Source: Choristoneura fumiferana (taxonomy: Eukaryota; Arthropoda; Insecta; Lepidoptera; Tortricidae). From it: a stretch of 64,000 bases of DNA. Below are positions 56,208 to 64,000 of this stretch, in pieces. The notes under the pieces were generated by a model. It was not told where the DNA came from. It made no database searches and saw only the letters and a list, made by a program, of their open reading frames with translations. Within the stretch, counting starts at the first letter, position 1; each line of letters starts with the position of its first letter. Made by a program: the position numbers and the translations under genes. Location of the stretch: NCBI RefSeq assembly GCF_025370935.1, contig NC_133500.1, positions 5,967,192 through 6,031,191 of the forward strand, in the 5' to 3' direction.

Positions 56208-56400
56208 AATCATCATCATCATGTCAGCCGTAGGACGTCCACTTTTAGACAGATTAGGCTCCCCCTTATACCTCCAGTTACTTCGGTTGGAAGCGACGTC
56301 CACTGTTAACCCGCAGCTTTTACCAGGTCATCCACCCATCCCGTTGGTGGACGTCCTACGTACGCTGCGCTTGCCGTTCCGCGGCAACTTTATAATACAC
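56208..56400 (-). mobile_element. LINE tail, GTCAGCCGTAGGACGTCC family
   Basis: ATCATCATCATGTCAGCCG at the left is the reversed tail. GTAGGACGTCCAC and GGTGGACGTCCTACG bracket a coding-end remnant. A common lepidopteran LINE 3' end; 5'-truncated. Confidence 0.7.
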
Positions 56401-56663
56401 TTATTATTCATAAGACAATAAATACAATCAAACTATTCTAAGAATAGAATGCCCTTTTGCAGTTCACGCTGTCGTTATATCGATAATTTATGTCACAGTC
56501 CCATCCCTATTTATACAAGGCTTCTTCCGCCTCGCTGAAAATATCGATAGGGATTATTCATGCTCAAATTTCAGCGGGACAGAAGTAGGGTATTACCGCG
56601 TTCGAGCACTGTATAAAGCCCCATACATACTAATATAGATGGCACAGTCAACGTCATAAATAA

Positions 56664-56923
56664 GATTGGTTTTTTGGAATCTTTTTGTATTTTTTATTTC
56701 AATTCCAAATTTTTACTTTTACGGTCATCCCGTAAAACCTAAATTGAAAATACAAACTGAAATATAGATGCACAGAAAAAACAGAAAAATAAGACCATCA
56801 CTGGGAATCGAACCCAGGTCCTCGGTAATCCGTACCGCGTGCTATACCGCTACACCACTGATGGTCAACGGTACCGACACGAATTTCCCCTATGCACCTC
56901 ATATCTCAGCTTGTTTAATGTTT
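56664..56923 (-). mobile_element. SINE family 2, simple copy
   Basis: 260 bp, flanked by 11-base duplications GTCATAAATAA (56653-56663 and 56924-56934). It has the hairpin-end GATTGGTTTTTTGGAATC, the tRNA-like module (about 56799-56866, minus) and the head ATGAGGTGCATAGGGGAAAT (reverse). No inverted tail, so it is a useful reference for the two snap-back copies. Confidence 0.92.
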
Positions 56924-56934
56924 GTCATAAATAA

Positions 56935-58270
56935 CCCTAAGTGATCACTTCTGTACCTGGTCGCTTTCAGTAGTTACACAATTTAATTTGGCTTTTCAAA
57001 CATGACATGCAATTGACAAGGTACAAAAGTGATCACTTATTTAACACGTTGACTGTACAGTTAACTACTAAGATATCGATAAGGCCAAAGTTATAAAACT
57101 ACATGTATAATTGTATACACGACCTTAATGTTAAGTCGATAAAGTCATGATTATTATTGTAACTTCAGGTTAAATTTGGAATGTAAAATTAAGACTCAGA
57201 CTTTGTTAGTGGTGTGCTATAAGAACTACCTTCAAACCAAGTTTCAAGTTTCAAGTCAAGGACAACTGAAAGTACCAAAGTTTTGATTCCGGCTAAAATT
57301 ATTTTTTAATTACTTACAATAAATTATAAATCCAATATTACTTTTATAAATTGAATAACATCATAATTATAAATATAAAAAATAATATTATAAATGTGAA
57401 AAAAAAAAACAAAACTGATACTTCCAGTTGTCTTAGAAACTTGAAATTTGTTATGAAGGTAGGTTGGATTCTTAAAGCACAAATAAGAAAATCTGAAAGT
57501 ACCTATTATTTTTTAATGTACCTAGGTATGTTTATTTTCACTTTTCAAATGATCACGGACGGAAGTGATATTATACGGTTTTTTTTCCTTTCGAGCTACA
57601 AAACAACACCTACAAGACTGTAATAGTAGCTTCCACTATTTTTGACTCTTAAACTCACTCCTTGTCGGACCCTAACTGGTTACTCCTCTCATCTACTCAA
57701 AGGTTGACTGGTAGAGATCCCTTAAAGGGATAAGTCCGCTTTTGTTCAAGTTTGTCAATTGTGTTTTGTTTCTTTTCTTTTGTACAATAGAGTTTACATA
57801 CAGACATAAAACTCTAGAACACAAATACACAACCTATTATCAACACTGCTTATACCGAAAACTTTCCTTATTTATGGTAATACACAAGAGAGAACAAGAA
57901 AATCTCGAGTTATATTCGTTAATTGCTACCATAAAATATCTTTGGCGCAAACTTTTTTATTAAGTTAGATAAGACCAAAGGATAAGACAACAATACGTCT
58001 GTTAATGATGTTCGAAACTTCAGTGAGTTACTGCATACAGTAGCTTAACACAGACTAGCCACAAAGATTTAGAAAAAAAAACCGACCAAGAGCGTGTCGA
58101 ACACGCCCAGGATAGGGTGGCTGTTGTACGAGTATAATATACTCGTACTGCCTGAGCTTTTAACAATTTCCCAAGCCAATTAGCAGTTTTCTGAGACAGT
58201 CTGTTAAAACGAAAAGCAGTTTCAAATCAACAGAGAAACCCTACTTGCAACTATTACAAGTAATTTGTAC
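56935..58270. other. AT-rich DNA; repeat end near 58083
   Basis: 58083-58120 is CCGACCAAGAGCGTGTCGAAC, a repeat seen at 55956. The 90-codon frame at 57351 is low-complexity Asn/Ile and not believable as a gene. Confidence 0.45.
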
Positions 58271-58282
58271 ATTTTTTCCAGC

Positions 58283-59145
58283 TTAAAAAGCTAATGAACA
58301 CTCTGTATTCAGTAAGCTGCAGCTATCGTATTCGCGAGCTTTATCTAAGCGTTCTATCGCGATGTGAGATACTGGAAGCCTTGCCTTGTCCTTGGAACTT
58401 GGGGCTTGAATTAACTTCAATGCTACGCTCTGTGATATAAGGGGAAGAGTAGTAGACAAAGGGATAAGGTAGAGAGTGTAATAACCATTACATAAATAAT
58501 AAATCGATACCACAGGACACTTGACACTAATTGATAGGCCCCAAAGAGAACAAAGCTGAACACCCAAGACTCGAGAATAAACATTCGTATTTTTAGGGTT
58601 CCGTAGTCAACTAGGAACCCTTATAGTTTCGCCATGTCTGTCTGTCTGTTTGTCCATCCGCGGCTAAGCTCAGAGACCGTTAGTACTAGAAAGCTGTAAC
58701 ATTACACATATCAGCTGTACATTTAAAAAGCTAATGAACACTCTGTATTCAGTAAGCTGCAGCTTTCGTATACGCGAGCTTTATCTAAGCGTTCTATCGC
58801 GATGTGAGATACAGGAAGCCTTGCCTTGTCCTTGGAACTTGGGGCTTGAATTAACTTCAATGCTACGCTCTGTGATATAAGAGGAAGAGTATCAGTAAAA
58901 GAGATAAGGTAGAGAGTGTAATAACCATTATATAAATAATAAATCGATATCACAGGACACTTGACCAATTGATAGGCCCCAAAGAGAACAAAGCTGAACA
59001 CCCAAGACTCGAGAATAAACATTCGTATTTTTAGGGTTCCGTAGTCAACTAGGAACCCTTATATTTTCGCCATGTCTGTCTGTCTGTTTGTCCATCCGCG
59101 GCTAAGCTCAGAAACCGTTAGTACTAGAAAGCTGTAACACACATT
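58283..59145. repeat. Tandem duplication, two ~441-bp units
   Basis: Unit 1 58283-58723, unit 2 58724 to about 59145, offset 441. By eye only a few percent different. Each holds an ACACTCTGTATTCAGTAAGC start, ATATAAGGGGAAGAGTA, ACACCCAAGACTCGAGAATA and the AGGGTTCCGTAGTCAACTAG repeat. Two long minus-strand open frames (58283-58567, 58723-59022) are conserved between the units, but recent duplication explains this without coding. Confidence 0.9.
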
Positions 59146-59437
59146 ATACATATACATTATACATATCAGTCACGCCGACAAAGGACCATTTTAACCCCCT
59201 TCCCGCTTTACGTGTATCTTTGTGACACCGTGTAAAAGTCAATGCATTCCATCAAAAATTTTTTGGAAAATCTGAGGCGCTCGCGTCGCTACAACACGTT
59301 ACTCCCTTTTTGTAGTCAGCTGTAGGCATAAAGCCAAGCGCGGTGGAGTGTTCGTTAGCACAAGCCTCTAGTCGAGGGGGCCGTCGTGGGCTGCAGCCAC
59401 AGAACTAATAAGAATAATAATAACCTAACCTAACCAA
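59146..59437. other. Unassigned DNA
   Basis: (TACATTATACATA) short repeats at 59146-59166; the rest is unassigned. Confidence 0.4.
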
Positions 59438-59610
59438 AAAAACGTTTGGAAAACCCCCGACCTTGTCACTTCAAAGTTCAATATCTCAAAAACGGCTGAA
59501 CCGCTTTCAAATCGGTCCACCCGTTTAAGAGCTACGGAGCCACAGACTGACACACAGACACACATAGCGGTGAAACTCATAGCACCCCTCTTTTTGCGTC
59601 GGGGGTTAAT
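59438..59610 (-). repeat. CCCCCGACGCAAAAAGAG family repeat
   Basis: Same orientation and ends as 15870-16097, shorter. Confidence 0.65.
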
Positions 59611-59779
59611 AAAAGAAAATATAAAACTTGGCTTACTTATGTAAATCCGGTGACAACACAATAGGCAAGTGTTAAAAAAAAAACTGAATAGTCTGTCAGT
59701 TGCATTGTTCGAAAATATCGGATAAGTAAACAAAAAACAAAAAGAAACAAAATATCAAATGAAACAAAATCCATCCATA

Positions 59780-60003
59780 CTTTAATATTATATATATGCG
59801 AAAGTGTGTGTGTTTGTATGTTTGTCCGTCTTGCACGTCGAAACGGAGCGACGGATCGATGTGATTTTTGGCATAGAGATAGTTTATGGGCCCGAGGGTG
59901 ACTTGACTAGGCTACTTTTTATCCCGGAAAAATGCACAATTCTCGAGGGAACAGCGCGCGATAACCGAATACCACGCGGACGGAACCGTGGACAAAAACT
60001 AGT
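59780..60003 (-). repeat. CTAGT...GTCCGCG family repeat (reverse)
   Basis: 'tatatgcgaaagtgtgtgtg' to ACCGTGGACAAAAACTAGTA. Followed by a second fragment to 60240 with GCGAAGCCGCCGGCAAAAGC. Confidence 0.65.
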
Positions 60004-60540
60004 AATTAATAAAAAAATACGAAGATATGGCCAGTTAAAGTTCTATGTGACACTTTTTAGAACGGCGTGACATCGTTTTTGAGATATTCAACTTTGAAGC
60101 GACAAAGGCGGGACTTTTCCAACTTTTTGCTGGTTAGGTTATAATCCCGAAAAAATGTAGGGTTCCTGTGGGATCAAAAAAGGTTTAAGCTACATAATAA
60201 TTCTGCGCGAGCGAAGCCGCCGGCAAAAGCTAGTACATTATACATTACATTATGCCTGTATGTATGTGTGTGTAGTTCCTATACAAACAGTGTTTAACTT
60301 GCAGCGGCCATATACAACGCAAACACATGTTCATTATAATAATAAATGAGTTGGAATAAATTGTTTATTACCGCGGTGAACGAAATTCTGTTAGTTTTCG
60401 GGTGAAATGATTTAGTAACCTTTAACTATCACTTGAATTCATGCTGCTAAGTTGTAATGATATTTTTAAATGGGGTAATGGGTTGATAAATTAAAAAATA
60501 CGTCTCCTATATTTTTAGAGTTCAGTAATAATAACAGTAA

Positions 60541-60690
60541 TAAAGCCTTTTATTTCCAATTAACACTTTTTTACAAATATTTATAGAATATCCCTTAAAT
60601 CGGTGTGCCTTCTGGCATAGGCCTCCTCCAACAATCTCCACTCCACTCTGTCATCCGCAGCTCTGGTCCACTGTAGCCCCAGTACCTCGA
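60541..60690 (-). mobile_element. LINE 3' end fragment
   Basis: On the minus strand a GGAGGAGGCCTATGCCAG coding end is followed by an AT-rich tail. 5'-truncated; clade not determined. Confidence 0.55.
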
Positions 60691-60692
60691 AT

Positions 60693-61127
60693 GGAAAAAA
60701 CGGAACCCTTATAGGATTACTTTATTGTCCGTCCGTCCGTTTATCAAGACCCTTTTTCTCAGGAACTCGTGGAGGTATCAAGCTGAAATTTATATCAAAT
60801 ACTCAAGTCTACTGTCCCTTGGAGCTGTGAAAAAATCAAACTTCTAAGCCAACGCAATCAAAAGATACAGCCGTATATGCCGCAAATTTCCGCAAATTTT
60901 CAAAACTCGCAAGGGAATCAAAACCTACAGGGTACTTCCCGTAAACTCAGAATCTTGAAATTTGGTACGAAGCAACATCTTATAACACAGATAAAGGAAA
61001 ATTTGCGAAAACTGTAAATTTTTTGTTAAATCATATAATAAAAATATTTTTAATAATTTTAAAGTTACTACCTACATGTTTTTACGGAACTTTCGATGCG
61101 CGAGTCCAACTCGCACTTGGCCGTTTT
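60693..61127 (+). repeat. CGGAACCCTTA...CACTTGGCCG interspersed repeat, complete
   Basis: Starts AAAACGGAACCCTTATAGGA and ends CGAGTCCAACTCGCACTTGG. About 435 bp, non-coding; fragments of the same family are at 56155, 58592 and 59030. Confidence 0.65.
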
Positions 61128-61169
61128 TTTTATAATGCAACTGATCGACTACTTAATTGGAAATTTTAG

Positions 61170-61525
61170 GATACTAATGCAGTGTTTCCACCAGAGATGT
61201 GCGAAAATGTGTTGCGAGGAATATGTTTTTCATTTAATTCATTTGTGCTTCGTTTACCTCGCCTCGCTCCGCTCAGCTGTTTCCACCAGAGATTTGCTGT
61301 GCGAGGATGTGTAAATGAAGCGTTTATCTACAACTGTACGTAATTAGGCCTTAAAACACTCATGTCGCCCTATTATGAAACTCGGCTACGTTTCATAAAA
61401 CCACACTCGTGGTTTAAGGACCCTATTACGATACGGTTGCATAAATAACAATTCTATTGGTTAGTGAAGAACACATCCCTCGCAACACATCCTCGCACAT
61501 TATTGGTGGAAACGCTGCTTTAGGG
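61170..61525. mobile_element. MITE with GCAGTGTTTCCACCA ends, containing a nested repeat
   Basis: GCAGTGTTTCCACCAGAGAT at the left pairs with TTGGTGGAAACGCTGC at the right; both sides carry GTGCGA..GTGTTGCGAGG (or complement). A second TTTCCACCAGAGATTTGCTG lies at 61272. The TTAAAACACTC palindrome is nested at 61337-61450. Confidence 0.8.
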
Positions 61526-61532
61526 CCTGTTT

Positions 61533-61672
61533 CACCACTCATAGATAAATTTAATTTGACATGCAGATAAACGTGGCGCCGTCTCCGTCTATTCGCACAA
61601 AACAAACAGAGACGGCATCACAGATATCTGCCACATAAAATTAATCAATGAATTCATGGTAAACAGGGGGTA
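61533..61672. mobile_element. Palindromic MITE, GTTTCACC family
   Basis: CCTGTTTCACCACTCATAGA and AATGAATTCATGGTAAACAG ends, with GCCGTCTCCGTC / AGAGACGGC in the centre. The most complete copy besides 7635-7772. Confidence 0.8.
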
Positions 61673-61809
61673 AGAGTATTAAGAGCACTGCACTGGTTCT
61701 CGCAGAGATATGACACGGACGCTAGCGCTAGCGACTATTTAGCTTGCCCATTGAAGTATCCAGAGCGCTTAGGGAAGTTGGGGTTTAGATTATCATAAAT
61801 TTTCGATAT

Positions 61810-61935
61810 GGTTTCACGGGATACCCGTAAAAGTAACAAATTTGGAGTTGAAATAAAAAATACAAAAATACTCCAAAAAACCAATCATAATTTGATTGCT
61901 TAGTAGCGACATCTCTTGTCTGGGTGAGCGGTTTT
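61810..61935 (+). mobile_element. SINE family 2, hairpin-side fragment
   Basis: Reverse orientation relative to 29262: CACGGGATACCCGTAAAAGT, CCAAAAAACCAATCATAATT and GCGACATCTCTTGTCTGGG. Confidence 0.75.
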
Positions 61936-61949
61936 CACATATTACTTAA

Positions 61950-62070
61950 ACACCCAAGACCCGAGAACAAACATTCGTATTATTCATACAAATAACTGCC
62001 CCGGCCGGGAATCGAAACCTCAAGCTTCGTAGTCTGAATCTCTAACCACTAGGCCATCCGGTCGTCTAAC
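61950..62070 (-). mobile_element. tRNA-like SINE head, family 3
   Basis: The minus strand reads GGCCTAGTGGTTAGAGATTC and GGTTTCGATTCCCGGCCGG. It is preceded by ACACCCAAGACCCGAGAACA, which is also inside the 441-bp tandem units. Confidence 0.6.
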
Positions 62071-62764
62071 TATATCAAAGAACTAACAATATCACTTTTG
62101 TTTGATGTTATTTTATCAAGAATTTCAAGCTGAAACAAACTGCTTTTTCTCACAAATGCACCGGAGTGTCCGGAGTGCATCGCGCATAGAAGCATGAAGG
62201 TATGTCGTGCATTTCACGCCTGCAAGCTGCACATCAAACGTCCTAAACATAGGACATTGTGGGTAGAACCTTTGACAAGCGGGCTGGTAGGAGATGCGAA
62301 GTATTTATGTTTGAGGATGATGCCATAATGTGATAATGTATTTTTACAAGCTTTTATATACACTGTGATTTTTAATCTGTGGCACAAAACATATAGGTAC
62401 AGAAATCAATCTACATCAAGGTGCGCTCGAGCAGCGCACACAGACACACGGACGCAATGACATTAAAATTAAAATATTTTAGTTTAGTACCTATTATTAA
62501 TTTATATTTCCATTCTTCCCGTTTCAGTCTCAACAATAATTCAAACAACTAATTATGAGTGCCAATACCACAATAATTATAGTTTTTTGTGCATAAGCCA
62601 TAGTTGACAACCCTAGAGCAACCGCCGAGCGTAGGCCTGTATGAAAAGTGTACATACATGTGATTGACTTCCATCTGTTTTGTATCAGTGGTCAGGTACA
62701 ATTTTTTCTAGTTTAGTCATTGACAGCGGTCAAGATCACACTTACATGGAACAGCAGACTTTTG
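62071..62764. other. Unassigned DNA
   Basis: No feature recognised. Confidence 0.4.
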
Positions 62765-62983
62765 TTTTATTCGACTGGATGGTAAAGGAGTCAGTGGGTC
62801 TCCTGATGGTAAAAGATCACCACCGCCCATAAACATCTGCAACACCAGGGGTATTGCAGATGCGTTGCCAACCTAGAGGCCTAAGATGGGATACCTTAAG
62901 TGCCAGTAATTTCACCGGCTGTCTTACTCTCCACGCCGAAACACAACAGTGCAAGCACTGCTGCTTCACGGCAGGATTAGCGC
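62765..62983 (-). mobile_element. Poly-A retroposon tail, reversed
   Basis: Same family as 14851-15146: TTATTCGACTGGATGG at the left, GGATTAGCG at the right. Confidence 0.8.
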
Positions 62984-63088
62984 TCAACTTTATTTCTTTG
63001 ATTAGTTTTATTCCGAAAATAACTTTCAATAGAAATTCTTTGTCACCCTACTAATTTGGTTGTCTATGAGCTTATACCTTTCAAAAAA

Positions 63089-63181
63089 GGGTCCGCGTGG
63101 GTACGCGGCCCAAGCCTTCTTATTCTGAGAGGAGGCCTGTGCCCTACAGTGGGACGTAAATATATAGGCTAAGATGATGAA
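63089..63181 (+). mobile_element. SINE family 1, 3' fragment
   Basis: GAGAGGAGGCCTGTGCCC and the 'ggctaagatgatga' tail. Confidence 0.8.
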
Positions 63182-63869
63182 TGACTTACTTAAAATATAA
63201 TAATTTTGCGGGGACACGCAAAATCGTGTATTTTAATTTTTGTACTTCTTTTTTGTTTTTTATGTGTTTGCTGTTTTTTTTGTTTTGATTTTGTTGTATT
63301 TGTGAATGTGAATAAATGCCTTCTTTCTTTTTTTATATGTATATGTTTGCTACCCTCACATGCACTGACCTGTAGTTCCCCCTTCCTTCGCCCCCCCCCC
63401 CCACCTATTCTCCCCAGTCTAGCTTTCACAGCTAAATGAGCTAAAAAAGAAACTCTCTTTGATACGTCGTGTACAAGAATTTCATAATTACGACCAAGGC
63501 TTTTGAGAGTAACAAAGCTTTGAGGCTCTTATTTTGAAATGTTAGCTCAAGTTTTTATATTAAAATGAGATTCTTCGTTAAATTCACCTTGATCCGCGGT
63601 CTATTCTTCGGTTCTTGTCATACTTTTTTTAATTAATTTTATTTATTGAATAAATTATTTATTCAATCAATTTTATTCGGGACGTCCAGGGCACGTAGAT
63701 GTATATCATTATTACATATATTAAGTATAACAACTAAATAAAACTTAATTCATTATATTTGTTTAGTATGAGCACCAATCATAGGCGAACATATAATTTT
63801 CAACAATTTGTCATTTACAATAAGAAAAAAAAATGCACATAGTAACAGACTTTTCAGAAAAGTCATAAT
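63182..63869. other. T-rich and unassigned DNA; poly-C at 63390-63402
   Basis: A run of 13 C follows a T-rich stretch. No gene or family recognised. Confidence 0.45.
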
Positions 63870-63965
63870 CAATAATCGCTATGATTTCATTTGCAAATGC
63901 ATGGGATGTCAACATGACATTATTAGCACAAAGTTTTCACCCTGGTACGTGGTTCAGTTTTCTCG
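63870..63965. mobile_element. MITE fragment, CCAGGGYGGAACC family
   Basis: GTCAACATGACATTATTAGC then TTTCACCCTGGT. A diverged copy. Confidence 0.55.
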
Positions 63966-64000
63966 ACTACAGATACCTTGAGGGAAGACATTGGATAGTT

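Noticed and set aside
58283..59022. Paired minus-strand frames as a duplicated small gene
   Set aside because: Conservation is fully explained by the recent tandem duplication, and the units contain interspersed repeat ends.
58283..59145. CRISPR-like or satellite array
   Set aside because: Only two long units and no spacer structure; the genome is eukaryotic.

Overview
This window is almost wholly transposon-derived DNA from an insect, most likely a moth or butterfly (Lepidoptera). I base this on recognised families rather than a search: tRNA-derived SINEs ending in (GATGAT)n, RTE-like LINE tails, a BEL/Pao and a Ty3 retroelement of insect type, and many palindromic MITEs. No intact host gene was found. 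The only gene-like coding outside transposons is a pair of exon-like blocks (35500-35799) of unknown identity.

Layout. 1-2727 is a decayed BEL/Pao pol. 2728-9663 is AT-rich and holds LINE, SINE and MITE fragments. 9664-25094 (copy A) and 33467-47416 (copy B) are two directly repeated copies of one ~14-15 kb block; by eye most 60-base rows differ at only a few positions, and each copy has its own insertions. Between them lie a Ty3-type retroelement with broken reading frames (25095-28640), a 100-base run of N (28641-28740), and 4.7 kb of AT-rich DNA with three foldback elements. 47417-64000 is another mosaic of SINEs, LINE tails, foldbacks, a 441-bp tandem duplication and abundant unclassified insect repeats.

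The two copies act as empty-site controls for each other. They date a 5'-truncated LINE and a foldback to copy A, and a full SINE and a composite SINE to copy B, several with exact target-site duplications. Because an N gap separates them, the duplication could be real or could be two haplotypes placed in tandem by the assembler.

The most unusual signals are: (1) a hammerhead-ribozyme-like motif in the loop of a ~660-bp foldback (22458-22500), with decayed relatives at 10805-10849, 34579-34622 and about 30788-30829; (2) two SINE insertions carrying an inverted tail that starts at the tRNA-like acceptor stem, as expected from snap-back self-priming; (3) a GC-rich hypervariable island inside a foldback that is otherwise nearly identical between the copies; and (4) the exon pair, open in copy B but mutated and partly duplicated in copy A. 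Dense nesting and the lack of genes suggest heterochromatin, possibly a W chromosome, but that is inference.
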